Shown here piece after piece: positions 26,123 through 35,101 of a DNA stretch of 64,000 nt. The translations under genes were made by a program, and so were the position numbers. The notes beneath the pieces are model-generated. The model saw only the letters and a program-made list of their open reading frames with translations, was not told the origin of the DNA and made no database searches. The stretch lies in contig CAWDDW010000001.1 in the NCBI GenBank assembly GCA_963801185.1, positions 558,001-622,000 of the forward strand, read 5' to 3'. This stretch comes from Palsa-601 sp963801185. GTDB lineage: Bacteria; Actinomycetota; Acidimicrobiia; Acidimicrobiales; Bog-793. Within the stretch, counting starts at the first letter, position 1, and each line of letters starts with the position of its first letter.

Positions 26123-27615
26123 CGTCCCGGCATCGCTCGGAGCATCTCGTCCTGCACCGACCGCTGCCGCCGGACAAGGGGGCCGGCCAGGACGAAGTAG
26201 AGGATCCCCCCGACGCCCAAGCCCATGAAGACGCTGAAGTCTGCGCCACCGGAGTGGACCGTGATCGGGTTCATGAAGGCTGGGAAGGTGAGGGGCGGTG
26301 CCGGGGAGAGCGCAGAGACGGCCGCAAGCATGCCGATCGCCTGTGCGACGATCGCCGCCCAGTTCACGCCACCGTTGGCCCAGTAGATGCTCGTGTGATC
26401 CGTCCTCTGGAGCTGGGCGGGCACGTAGCGGAATCTCCTGATCGCCCAGTCGACCAGGTAGATGGCGCACCACGGGGCTATCCACACGATGACGAGGTCC
26501 ACGAAGTCCTTCAGGTATGCCGAGAACGACGAGTTGAACACGGCATAGAAGGTGATCCCGAGGCAGATCACGCTGTCGAGGACGACGGCCTGGTATCGCT
26601 CGAGGTGCAGCCCGACGGCCTGGAGGGTCACGCCCGAGGAGTACGAGTCGAGCGAGTTGATCCCGAAGAGCTGGACGATGGCGAGCATGAGGAAGACGAC
26701 CACGATGACCGGCGGGATCGCGTGCTGGCCGAGGAGGGCCTGGAACGGGTTCGATCCGTTCCAGATCCGATCGGAGCCGACGAACGTGAAGGCGAGGGCT
26801 CCGATGACCATGATGAGCATCTGGGGAAGCGCCGTCGCAATGAAGATCCATCCGATGGTCTTGTGCTTGGGGGCGTCAGGCAGCAAGTAGCGGCTGTAGT
26901 CGTTGCCGCACTCCGTCCAGCCGAGGCCGGAGAGCGTGATCGTGAACGCCAGCCCGGCCATGTACAGCTGCCAGTTGTCCCACGAAGCGCTCTTGACGTG
27001 GGTGTTGCCGTGAACCAGACCGTAGGCGAGCAGCACGCCGAAGATGACGCCGAACGGGACGACGAGCACCCGGAGGACCTTCACCATCGTGGCGTGCCCG
27101 AGATACGGGAGCACGATCTGAACGGCGACGGCGACCAGGATGAACGCAACCTTGGCCGGGGTTCCCGGGTCAAAGCCGGCTTTCGAAGACAGCACGAGGC
27201 CGGCCCAGACGATCAGGATGAGCCCCTCGGTCTCGAAGCCGAGCAGCGTGAGCCAGTTGAAGAGAGCGATGAGCCGCGAGCCGTGCGGCCCGTAGCTCGC
27301 CCGGTTGATGGCAAAGACGGTTGTGCCGGCCTGTGGGCCTTGCAGGCTGCAGATGCCGACGAGGAGCCAAGAGAGGTTCCCGATGACGATGAGGCTGATC
27401 GCCTGCCAGAAGGAGAAGCCAAAACCGAGCAGGATCGCCCCGTACACGAAGTACTCCACGTTGAGGCTTGCTCCGGCCCACATGCTGGCGATGTCCCGGG
27501 GTCGCGCCCAACGCTCGGTCTCTGGGATGAAGTCGATGCCGTGTTGCTCGACATGGAAGGCCTTGTCCGCTGTCGGCAGGTCGGCTATCACCTCATCGGT
27601 GGCGATGAGTGTCAC
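26119..27615 (-). CDS. NCS1-family nucleobase (cytosine/purine) permease
   Basis: Cytoplasmic-membrane symporter of about 498 residues with around twelve helices. Family features are the N-terminal GIDFIPETERWARPRDIASMWAGASLNVEYFVYG and the later GLGWTECGNDYSRYLLPDA. It likely imports cytosine, uracil, allantoin or purines with a proton or sodium ion. The GTG at 27615 is chosen for its AAGAGGAG ribosome site over an in-frame ATG at 27642. Adenosine deaminase lies just upstream on the same strand, consistent with a purine-salvage group. Confidence 0.9.
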   Translation of the reverse strand: MTLIATDEVIADLPTADKAFHVEQHGIDFIPETERWARPRDIASMWAGASLNVEYFVYGAILLGFGFSFWQAISLIVIGNLSWLLVGICSLQGPQAGTTVFAINRASYGPHGSRLIALFNWLTLLGFETEGLILIVWAGLVLSSKAGFDPGTPAKVAFILVAVAVQIVLPYLGHATMVKVLRVLVVPFGVIFGVLLAYGLVHGNTHVKSASWDNWQLYMAGLAFTITLSGLGWTECGNDYSRYLLPDAPKHKTIGWIFIATALPQMLIMVIGALAFTFVGSDRIWNGSNPFQALLGQHAIPPVIVVVFLMLAIVQLFGINSLDSYSSGVTLQAVGLHLERYQAVVLDSVICLGITFYAVFNSSFSAYLKDFVDLVIVWIAPWCAIYLVDWAIRRFRYVPAQLQRTDHTSIYWANGGVNWAAIVAQAIGMLAAVSALSPAPPLTFPAFMNPITVHSGGADFSVFMGLGVGGILYFVLAGPLVRRQRSVQDEMLRAMPGR

Positions 27616-27683
27616 GGCGACTCCTCTTGGTTCGGTCCACATCCCGCGCCACGCGCCGGCCGAAACCGAGCAGCTGGCGGATC

Positions 27684-28707
27684 TTACCGACCGAGGTAGT
27701 CGTCGAGCCGCTTCAGCAGCGCGAATCTCCTGTCTTCATCAGAGAAACACGACTCCACTCCCACCCTCGCCATCTGCCCGAGCTCGTCGTTGCCCCATCC
27801 GAAGGCCCCGGCGACGCGCGCGTACTCTCCGGCGAGGTCGATGTCGTAGAGGAGCGGGTCGTCGGTATTGAGCGAGCAGCGCACGCCACGAGCTCTCAAC
27901 TCCTTTATCGGATGGCTCGCGAGCTCGCCGACGACTCCGAGGACGACGTTCGAGGTGGGACAGACATCGAGGGGAACGCCTCGCGTCGCAACGAGCGCGG
28001 TGACTCTCGGATCCTCGAGGCAGCGGATACCGTGATCGATCCGCTCGGCGCCGAGCAGCTCGATGGCCTCCCGCACGCCTTTTGCGCCGCTCGACTCGCC
28101 CGCGTGGGCGCACCGCCGGAGGCCGCCCGCACGGGCGCGCTCGAACGCCGGAGCAAAACGCGAGTTGTTCGACTCCCTGCCGTCTGACTCGTTCCCGTCT
28201 ATCGAGAGGGCTGCCACCCTCGGGTGGCGCAGCTTGAAGAAGGGTGTCGACGACTTCGAGGGCTTCCGACCGGCTCTGGTTGCGATTCAGGCTGACGCAG
28301 AGAGCAGAGGTCGTGCCGTTGTCGTGCTGGCCGGCTCGGAAACCGCCGTCGAGAGCATCGAGCATGTCCCCGAGGCGCGCTTGCCAGTGCGGCCAATGCG
28401 TCGGGTTGACGATGACGTCGACGTGGCGGGCCCCGGACTGCACGGCCCGGGTCGTGATGTCGTACGCGACCTGCTCGAGCTGATCTGCTCGGTCGATCAG
28501 GGCACACGACCAGTCGAGGTACGCCAGCAGCTGCGAGAGCGATGTGATCTTGGCTGCCTCTTCGCCTGCAACCGACGGCCTTGGCGCCCCCGCCCGCTCG
28601 GCCGCCCGCCGCACCATGTCGTGGGGTAGGCAGCCCTCGAGGTGAAGGTGGACCTCGGCCTTCGGGAGGCCCCGGATCCATTCGTCGGTCGGCAGCGTCG
28701 GATTCAT
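27684..28707 (-). CDS. adenosine deaminase (frame broken at ~28238)
   Basis: Zinc-dependent purine deaminase of the metallo-dependent hydrolase fold. N-terminal part: LPKAEVHLHLEGCL with metal ligands HxH, and CVSLNRNQSRSEALEVVDTLL. The frame then shifts: the C-terminal part resumes as LRHPRVAALSIDGNE and continues with HAGESSGAKGVREA, ERIDHGIRCLED, VCPTSNVVLG and the catalytic NTDDP. Removing one base in the GAAGAAGGG region near 28238 joins VVDTLLKLRHPRV and yields about 341 residues, the normal length. It converts adenosine (or adenine) to inosine (hypoxanthine). ATG at 28707; diverges from the RmlC-like gene. Confidence 0.85.
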
Positions 28708-28765
28708 GTCGGCAATAGTTGCCGAGCCTGACGAGGGGCGCCGTGCGGTCACGTAGTTTGTCTGC

Positions 28766-29320
28766 GTGCCGCTGACCGAATTCCAACCCCGCGCGAGCGC
28801 AATCGGCGGGCTCACCATCATCACGTCCAAGCAGGTGTCGGACGAGCGTGGAACCGTGCGCGAGTTCTTCCGGGAGAGCACCTATGCGGCGCTCGCCGGT
28901 TCTGGCCTCGCCACCTGCTCACAGATCAACGTCACCTACACCAGGCAGGGTGCCATCCGCGGTCTGCACGGTGAGGACATGAGCAAGCTCGTCGGCATCG
29001 CCGTCGGCGAGGCCCTCGGTGCGTACGTCGACGCGCGACCGGGATCCTCGAGCTTCGGCGTGGTCGAGACCGTTCACCTGGTGCCCGGCGTCCAGGTGCT
29101 GGTACCTCGTGGCGTGCTCAATGGCTTCCAGTCGGTGAGTGAGGGTGGGTGTGAGTACGTCTATGGCTTCGATGCGGAATGGCACCCCGACATGCCGGGA
29201 GTGGGCGCGTACGCCCTCGACCCGGAGCTGGCGATCTCGTGGCCGTTGGCGGTCGATCCAGACGACCGATCGATGCTGTCGGCGAAGGATGCCGCTTTGC
29301 CCACGTTCGCGAAGCTCTGA
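28766..29320 (+). CDS. dTDP-4-dehydrorhamnose 3,5-epimerase-like cupin
   Basis: RmlC-type cupin of 184 residues: SDERGTVREFFRESTYA, the motif RGLH carrying the catalytic histidine (AIRGLHGEDMSK), VVETVHLVPGVQVLVPRGVLNGFQ and EYVYGFDAEW. It epimerises a nucleotide-sugar intermediate for deoxysugar synthesis. The family usually has RGLHYQ; here RGLHGED, so substrate may differ. No RmlA, B or D gene is in the window, so it is isolated from its pathway. GTG start at 28766. Confidence 0.85.
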   Translation: MPLTEFQPRASAIGGLTIITSKQVSDERGTVREFFRESTYAALAGSGLATCSQINVTYTRQGAIRGLHGEDMSKLVGIAVGEALGAYVDARPGSSSFGVVETVHLVPGVQVLVPRGVLNGFQSVSEGGCEYVYGFDAEWHPDMPGVGAYALDPELAISWPLAVDPDDRSMLSAKDAALPTFAKL

Positions 29321-29356
29321 GGGTCGAGTGCCAGGTCGCCTGCCTCGGGCCGGGCG

Positions 29357-32300
29357 CTAGCTGCAGCCGCTCGTGGCCCCGCAGCTCGGGCAGGCGTAGC
29401 ACGACCCGGCCCGTTGCATGACGTTGCCGCAGGCGTAGCAGAACGGTGCGTCGCGTGACTCCATGCGAGCCTCGGTCGGCTGGGCCGGATGAGCCAACCC
29501 GGCCGCCCGTGACGTCCCGCTTGCGTCGCCGCCGGCGCCGAAGCGCTCCTTCTCCTCGGCTATGGCCCTGCCGCCGTCCACGTCCTCGAGACCGGGGAGT
29601 GTCGGCTGGGTGCGCTCACCTGTCGACAGCACGCCCAGCTCCAGCCGCTCGTCATAGGTCAAGTAGTCGATCGCGAGGCGGCGGAAGATGTAGTCCACCA
29701 GGCTCGAGGCCAGCCGGAGATCGGCGTCGTCGGTGATCCCGGCCGGCTCGAAGCGCATGTTGGTGTACTTGCGCACGAACGTCGCCAGAGGGACCCCGTG
29801 CTGCAGCCCGAGGCTCACGGCGATCGAGAACGCGTCCATGACTCCCGACAGGGTCGAGCCCTGCTTGGAGACCTTCATGAACACTTCTCCGGGCCGGCCG
29901 TCCTCGTACTCGCCGACGGTGACGTAACCCTCGCAGTCAGCGACGCGGAAGGCGAACGTGTTCGACCGGCGGCGCCGGGGCAGCCGGGTCCGCGTGGTAG
30001 CCGCCGGAGCGGTCACGTGCGACGCTTGGAGGGCTCCTTCGAGCTCGGCAATGCGGGCCGTCAGGTCCGCCTCCCGGGCGGCGTAAGACTGCGCCTGCAG
30101 CTCGTCAAGGACCGCAGCGTCGTCAGCTGACGGGGACATCGAGGCAACCTCCTTCTTCGTCGTCGACAACGGCTGGGCAACCTTGCAGTTGTCCCGGTAG
30201 ATGGCGATCGCCTTCAACCGCATCCGCCAGGCGTCGATGTGGAGCTGCTCGACCTCTTCGACGGTGACTTCCTCGGGCATATTCACGGTTTTGCTGATGG
30301 CCCCGGATATGAACGGTTGGGCGGCCGCCATCATCCTCACGTGGCCCGAGTAGTGGATCACGTTGTCGCCCATCGAGCAGGCGAAGACCGGCAGATGCTC
30401 GGCACGCAGACGTGGAGCACCGACGATCGTCTTGTGCTCGTCGATATGGCCGACGATGTCGGAGATCTCCTCATCGGTGTAGCCGAGGTGCCGGAGAGCA
30501 CGCGGGACGGTCTGGTTCACGATGGACATGGTGCCGCCGCCCACGAGCTTCTTCGTCTTGACGAGCCCGAGGTCTGGTTCGATCCCAGTTGTGTCACAAT
30601 CCATGAGAAAAGATATTGTCCCAGTCGGCGCCAAAACTGTCGATTGCGAGTTGCGCACGCCGTGCTGCTCGGCGAGCTCGACCGCAGAGTCCCATGCCTC
30701 CTGCGCCGCCGACAAAAGCTCGGTCGGCACTACCTCTTCGTCGATCTCGGCGACCGCGGCCCGGTGCATCTTGAGCACCTCGATCATCGGCTCGGCGTTC
30801 TCGTGGAAGCCCGCGAAGGGACCCATACGAGCAGCGGTCCGAGCGGACGTCTGATATGCAGCACCCGTCATCAGCGCTGTGATCGCGGCAGCCCACGTAC
30901 GGCCCTCGTCGGAGTCGTACGGGATGCCCTCTGACATCAACAGCGCGCCAAGGTTGGCGTAACCGAGGCCAAGCTCCCTGAAGCGCCGCGTGTTCTCGCC
31001 GATCTTGTCAGTCGGGTAGTCAGCATTTCCGACAAGGATTTCCTGAGCCGTGAAGACGACCTCCACCGCTGCGCGGAATCCCTCGACGTCGAAAGTGCCA
31101 CCTTCATCACTGAATTTCAGCAGATTCAGGCTAGCCAAGTTGCAGGACGAGTTGTCGAGGTGGACGTACTCCGAGCAGTTGCGCACGACTACGCCGTTCA
31201 CGACATAGGAGTGATTGCGGGGCTCGGAGAGGTTGTACGTGAGCTCGCGCCCGTCCTCGACCCGCTCGATCAGCCGTACGGTGCGGTCGACCTCGTAGAA
31301 CCCGTGCTCCGTGTTCGAGACGAGCTCAGCGAGCAGCTCAGCCTTGCGCGACAGGCTGAATCCGATCCCAGCAGCAAATCGACGGATCGACCGAGAGGTG
31401 ATCCGCAGGTCGTACGAAGCGGCGTCGGACGTCTTCGTCTGGTAGATCCGGCTCGAGATCCCGAACGTGGTCAGCAGTCGCTGAACTCCCCGCAGCAGTT
31501 CGGGGGAGATCGATCCCAGGCCGACGTACGAGCCCTTCTTCCGGTCGACCCGGACGCAGCCGTCCGCGTCGAAGAGCCCGCGGAGGAAGGCCGCCACGGC
31601 AAATTCCGGAGCCTGCTCGACTGCCCACGGGACGGCCTTCTCGGCACCCTTCACCGAGCGCACTCCAAGCGACTCGAGGAACCGCTTGAACGCCGCTCGC
31701 CCGAGCCGCAGCTGTGCCGTGCCGTTCTGCTGCTCTGACAGCTTGATCGGGCGGCCTCCGTTCACCCACTCGAGGAACTCCGCGTGCCTCGGGAGCACCT
31801 CATCGCGATCCTCCGCCGACCCGTAGATCGTGCTCGTCGTCGAGCCCGAGGTGGAGCCATCGCCGATCAGCCAGCCGAGGTAGTGGCCGAACTCGTCGCT
31901 CCACTCCTCCGGGAAGCGAAGCAGCTCGCTGCGGCCGAACGGCTCGCGATACGACGCAGGATCGGTCGGGACCGGGAGGCCAAGGTCAGCCTCAATGGCG
32001 TGAGCCGGCACGTCGAGCACCTTCACCTGGTCGTCCTCCGCCAGGTCCGAGGCTGCCACGTAGCCCCGATTCGTCGTGAAGATCTTGTGGGCAGGGGTGC
32101 AACGCACCTCCATGCCGTTGTCGAATCGAAGCTTCACGACATCGTTGAAGCCAGTGATCATCACGGCCTCGGGGCTCGACAGCAGTGCCACTTCTTGGGG
32201 CTGATCGGGGTTGGTGGCGTCGTGCGTGTACACCGCGAACTGCTCGCCGGCGTTGACACGGGAAACCAGCTGAGCGAAGGGCACGAATCCCTTGTCGGTG

Positions 32301-33385
32301 TGTACCCGCATGTCGCCCGTGAAGCACGGGTTGCTCGCCGTGATACGACCGGTGTTCGGTGCGGTGTGCCACTTGTTGATCGTCGTGTCGTACTGGAGAC
32401 CGGGATCAGCGCACTCCCATGCGGCCTCCGAGATCTGCCGGAAGAGATCGCGCGCCTTCACAGTCTCGATGGTCTCGCCCGTCGTCCGGCCGGTGAGGGC
32501 CCAGTCCGCGTCGGCGAGCACGGCCTCCATGAACTCGTCGGTGACACGGACGGAGTTGTTGGCGTTCTGGTACTGGGTGGAGTGACTGTCCGCCCCGTCC
32601 AGATCCATGTCGAAGCCGGCCTGCGCGAGCACCCGCGCCTTGCGCTCCTCCTTGGCCTTGCACCACACGAATTCCTTGATGTCGGGATGGTCTGCGTCGA
32701 GGATCACCATCTTCGCCGCGCGCCGGGTCTTCCCGCCCGACTTGATCGTCCCGGCGGACGCGTCAGCACCCCGCATGAAGCTGACCGGACCGGAGGCAGT
32801 CCCTCCGCCCTGCAGGAGCTCCTTCGAGGAACGGATGCGGGACAGGTTCACGCCCGATCCCGAGCCGCCCTTGAAGATCGTGCCCTCCTCCACGTACCAG
32901 TTGAGGATTGCGCTCATCGAGTCCTCGACAGCGAGGATGAAGCAGGCGGAGGCTTGCTGAGGCACGCCCTTCACGCCAATGTTGAACCACACCGGGGAGT
33001 TGAAGGCGGCCTTCTGCTCGACGATGAGGTGCTTCAGCTCGTCGTTGAAGGCGCTTGCCTCAGCGGCGTCCAAGAAGTAGCCGTCCTTCAGGCCCCACGC
33101 GGTGATGCTGTCGACCACGCGGTCGATCACCTGGCGGAGCGACGACTCGCGCTCGGGCGTGCCGAGGGTCCCGCGGAAGTACTTCTGGGCGAGGATGTTC
33201 GTCGCGTTCATCGACCACGAGGCCGGAACCTCGACGTCGAGCTGTTCGAAGGCCACCGCCCCGGTCCGGTAGTCCGAGATCCGGGACTCGCGGCGCTCCC
33301 ACGCCACCTGGTCGTAGGGGTGACGGCCTTCCTCTGTGAAGTACCGTCGGATCCCGATGCCGAGACGCTCTCCTGCTACGGCCAT
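29357..33385 (-). CDS. nrdJ: vitamin B12-dependent (class II) ribonucleotide reductase with intein
   Basis: Adenosylcobalamin-dependent ribonucleotide reductase precursor of 1,342 residues from the ATG at 33385 (GGAGGG ribosome site), mature about 959 residues after splicing. Host domains: NATNILAQKYFRGT, FNSPVWFN, ACFILAVEDSM, KGGSGSGVNLS, the catalytic loop NP-CSEY interrupted by the intein, and CNLASLNLL. Then a TSCPD-like region and a C-terminal zinc ribbon (FCYACGNVM, CYACPSCGATSGC). It makes deoxyribonucleotides with or without oxygen. The gene is monocistronic and diverges from glpK across a promoter with a palindrome and a possible NrdR box. Confidence 0.95.
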   Translation of the reverse strand: MAVAGERLGIGIRRYFTEEGRHPYDQVAWERRESRISDYRTGAVAFEQLDVEVPASWSMNATNILAQKYFRGTLGTPERESSLRQVIDRVVDSITAWGLKDGYFLDAAEASAFNDELKHLIVEQKAAFNSPVWFNIGVKGVPQQASACFILAVEDSMSAILNWYVEEGTIFKGGSGSGVNLSRIRSSKELLQGGGTASGPVSFMRGADASAGTIKSGGKTRRAAKMVILDADHPDIKEFVWCKAKEERKARVLAQAGFDMDLDGADSHSTQYQNANNSVRVTDEFMEAVLADADWALTGRTTGETIETVKARDLFRQISEAAWECADPGLQYDTTINKWHTAPNTGRITASNPCFTGDMRVHTDKGFVPFAQLVSRVNAGEQFAVYTHDATNPDQPQEVALLSSPEAVMITGFNDVVKLRFDNGMEVRCTPAHKIFTTNRGYVAASDLAEDDQVKVLDVPAHAIEADLGLPVPTDPASYREPFGRSELLRFPEEWSDEFGHYLGWLIGDGSTSGSTTSTIYGSAEDRDEVLPRHAEFLEWVNGGRPIKLSEQQNGTAQLRLGRAAFKRFLESLGVRSVKGAEKAVPWAVEQAPEFAVAAFLRGLFDADGCVRVDRKKGSYVGLGSISPELLRGVQRLLTTFGISSRIYQTKTSDAASYDLRITSRSIRRFAAGIGFSLSRKAELLAELVSNTEHGFYEVDRTVRLIERVEDGRELTYNLSEPRNHSYVVNGVVVRNCSEYVHLDNSSCNLASLNLLKFSDEGGTFDVEGFRAAVEVVFTAQEILVGNADYPTDKIGENTRRFRELGLGYANLGALLMSEGIPYDSDEGRTWAAAITALMTGAAYQTSARTAARMGPFAGFHENAEPMIEVLKMHRAAVAEIDEEVVPTELLSAAQEAWDSAVELAEQHGVRNSQSTVLAPTGTISFLMDCDTTGIEPDLGLVKTKKLVGGGTMSIVNQTVPRALRHLGYTDEEISDIVGHIDEHKTIVGAPRLRAEHLPVFACSMGDNVIHYSGHVRMMAAAQPFISGAISKTVNMPEEVTVEEVEQLHIDAWRMRLKAIAIYRDNCKVAQPLSTTKKEVASMSPSADDAAVLDELQAQSYAAREADLTARIAELEGALQASHVTAPAATTRTRLPRRRRSNTFAFRVADCEGYVTVGEYEDGRPGEVFMKVSKQGSTLSGVMDAFSIAVSLGLQHGVPLATFVRKYTNMRFEPAGITDDADLRLASSLVDYIFRRLAIDYLTYDERLELGVLSTGERTQPTLPGLEDVDGGRAIAEEKERFGAGGDASGTSRAAGLAHPAQPTEARMESRDAPFCYACGNVMQRAGSCYACPSCGATSGCS
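31178..32326 (-). mobile_element. intein with LAGLIDADG endonuclease in NrdJ
   Basis: In-frame 383-residue intein inserted between ASNP and CSEY of NrdJ. It starts with Cys (CFTGDMRVHTDKG), has a splicing block B (CTPAHKIFT), two LAGLIDADG motifs (LGWLIGDGS and LRGLFDADG) and ends HSYVVNGVVVRN. The +1 residue is a cysteine that matches the thiyl-radical cysteine of the reductase (N-x-C-x-E), so unspliced enzyme must be inactive. The penultimate residue is Arg rather than the usual His, which can slow Asn cyclisation. Both endonuclease motifs keep their acidic residues, so homing may still work. Confidence 0.95.
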
Positions 33386-33442
33386 GCTGCTCGTCCCCTC
33401 CCTTTCCGGGCCAGGGTCATCCTGACCCCGGAGATTGATCAA

Positions 33443-33460
33443 ACCACAAGATATTGCGGT
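33443..33460 (-). promoter_or_regulatory. candidate NrdR box in the nrdJ leader
   Basis: An 18-base dyad on the nrdJ upstream side: half-sites ACCACAAGA and TATTGCGGT agree at seven of nine positions when one is reverse-complemented. The A/T-centred CAAxATxTTG core resembles NrdR boxes found upstream of ribonucleotide reductase genes. Only one copy is visible, whereas NrdR usually needs two about three helical turns apart, so this is tentative. Confidence 0.4.
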
Positions 33461-33492
33461 AGCCGCGCGAGCAGCCACCAGATAGGAGGATA

Positions 33493-33522
33493 ATTACAGC
33501 ACCGTAACTACGGCGCTGTCAA
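33493..33522 (-). promoter_or_regulatory. nrdJ promoter (TTGACA-18-TGTAAT)
   Basis: Reading the minus strand, a perfect -35 TTGACA (33522-33517) and a -10 TGTAAT (33498-33493) are separated by 18 bases. Transcription would start near 33485, giving a leader of about 100 bases before the nrdJ ATG. A palindrome spans the whole spacer. Confidence 0.6.
33496..33519. promoter_or_regulatory. 24-bp near-perfect palindrome inside the nrdJ promoter spacer
   Basis: The arms ACAGCACCGTA and TACGGCGCTGT match at 10 of 11 positions around a 2-base centre. The element lies between the -35 and -10 of the nrdJ promoter and upstream of glpK on the other strand. A bound dimeric regulator here would block RNA polymerase at nrdJ. 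Confidence 0.6.
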
Positions 33523-33594
33523 TGGATAGGCGGCTCGATCGCACCAGGTCAGAGGGTGCTCGCGAAGGTTTGCGCGGCGAGCTACCGTGCCGGG

Positions 33595-35073
33595 ATGGCT
33601 GTGGTGGTCGCGATCGACGCCGGTACGACCGGCGTGAGGGCACTCGCTGTCGACGAGGCGGCCAACGTCGTCAGCATCACCTACCGGGAGCTCACGCAGT
33701 ACTTCCCGAGACCGGGATGGGTGGAACACGATGCATCCGAGATCTTCGACCTCGTCGAGCAGACGGTCGTCGATCTCTCCGCTGAGCTGGACCGACGCAA
33801 CGAGAAGATCGCGGCGATCGGCATCACCAACCAACGCGAGACCGCTGTGGCCTGGGACCGGCGAACGGGCCGGCCACTGCACCGCGCAATCGTCTGGCAA
33901 GACCGCCGCACCGCCGACCGCTGCCACGAGCTCGAGGAAGCGGGCCACCTCGATCTCGTACGCGACCGCACCGGGCTCGTCCTCGACAGCTACTTCTCGG
34001 CGACGAAGTGGGACTGGATGTTCCGCCACGGCGGGCTCCCCCGCTCTCCTGACCTGGCCCTCGGCACGGTGGACGACTGGATCTGCTGGAAGCTGACCGG
34101 CCGTCACGCCACCGATCCGAGCAACGCCTCGAGAACGCTTTGCTTCGACCTCACCACCGGGGCTTGGTCAGCCGAGCTGTGCGACCTCTTCGGAGTCGAC
34201 GAGCACATGCTCGGCGAGCTTGTCCCCTCGTCGGGGAGGATCGCGCCCGTAACAGGCGACGTCGCAGGCGGTCGCCTTGCCGGAGTCACCCTCGCGGGCA
34301 TCGCCGGCGACCAACAGGCGGCGTTGTTCGGGCAGCACTGTGTCGAGCCGGGGCAGACGAAGGTGACTTATGGGACGGGGAGTTTCGTCCTCATGAACCT
34401 CGGCCCGAACCTCCCTCCGGTGACCGAGGGTCTGCTCACCACTGTCGCCTGGCAACTCGGCAAAGGATCGCGCCTCGAGTACGCGCTGGAAGGGGCGGTC
34501 TTCTCCTCCGGCGCCACCATCCAGTGGCTACGGGACGGGCTCGGCATCATCGACGAGGCGGCCGAGGTCGGTCCGCTCGCATCGAGCGTGCCCAGCAGCG
34601 AGGGCGTCTTCGTCGTCCCGGCCTTCACGGGACTCGGGAGCCCGTGGTGGGATCCGCATGCCCGGGGGACGATCGTCGGTCTCACGCGGGGGACGGGAAG
34701 AGCACACCTCGCCCGGGCAACGGTCGAGGCGATGGCTTACCAGACCCGGGACGTCGTCGATGCGATGGCGGCAAGCGCGGGCTGCGATGTCTCGGTGCTT
34801 CGGGCCGACGGTGGCGCTGCCGCCATGGATCTGCTGCTCCAACTGCAGGCGGACCAGTGCCGCGTACCTGTCGTCCGCCCGGCCACCACCGAGGTCACGG
34901 CGCTCGGTGCGGCCTTCCTGGCGGGGATTGCCGAGGGCTTGTGGACGACCGAAGAGGTCACAGGGCTCGTGAGTGAGGATGCACGTTTCGAGCCGGTCAT
35001 GTCGCTCGCCGCCGCTGACGGCGACCACAGGCACTGGCTCGACGCGTTGCAGCGCAGCCGCAACTGGGCCTGA
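33595..35073 (+). CDS. glpK: glycerol kinase
   Basis: FGGY-family kinase of 492 residues, the normal GlpK length, phosphorylating glycerol to glycerol-3-phosphate in the cytosol. Motifs: VVVAIDAGTTGVRA, GITNQRETAVAWDRRTGRPL, IVWQDRRTA, SYFSATKWDWM, GIAGDQQAALFGQ, YGTGSFVLMN and FTGLGSPWWDPHARG. These are closer to GlpK than to other FGGY kinases. The ATG at 33595 begins directly at the ATPase fold. PlsC, which uses the same glycerol backbone after acylation, lies convergently downstream. Confidence 0.93.
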   Translation: MAVVVAIDAGTTGVRALAVDEAANVVSITYRELTQYFPRPGWVEHDASEIFDLVEQTVVDLSAELDRRNEKIAAIGITNQRETAVAWDRRTGRPLHRAIVWQDRRTADRCHELEEAGHLDLVRDRTGLVLDSYFSATKWDWMFRHGGLPRSPDLALGTVDDWICWKLTGRHATDPSNASRTLCFDLTTGAWSAELCDLFGVDEHMLGELVPSSGRIAPVTGDVAGGRLAGVTLAGIAGDQQAALFGQHCVEPGQTKVTYGTGSFVLMNLGPNLPPVTEGLLTTVAWQLGKGSRLEYALEGAVFSSGATIQWLRDGLGIIDEAAEVGPLASSVPSSEGVFVVPAFTGLGSPWWDPHARGTIVGLTRGTGRAHLARATVEAMAYQTRDVVDAMAASAGCDVSVLRADGGAAAMDLLLQLQADQCRVPVVRPATTEVTALGAAFLAGIAEGLWTTEEVTGLVSEDARFEPVMSLAAADGDHRHWLDALQRSRNWA

Positions 35074-35101
35074 CGGCCCGGATGAGGGCGAGTCCGCGAA
35101 G

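Noticed and set aside
33386..33594. B12 riboswitch before the B12-dependent nrdJ
   Set aside because: No B12-box or long conserved leader; only about 100 bases of leader exist after the predicted promoter.
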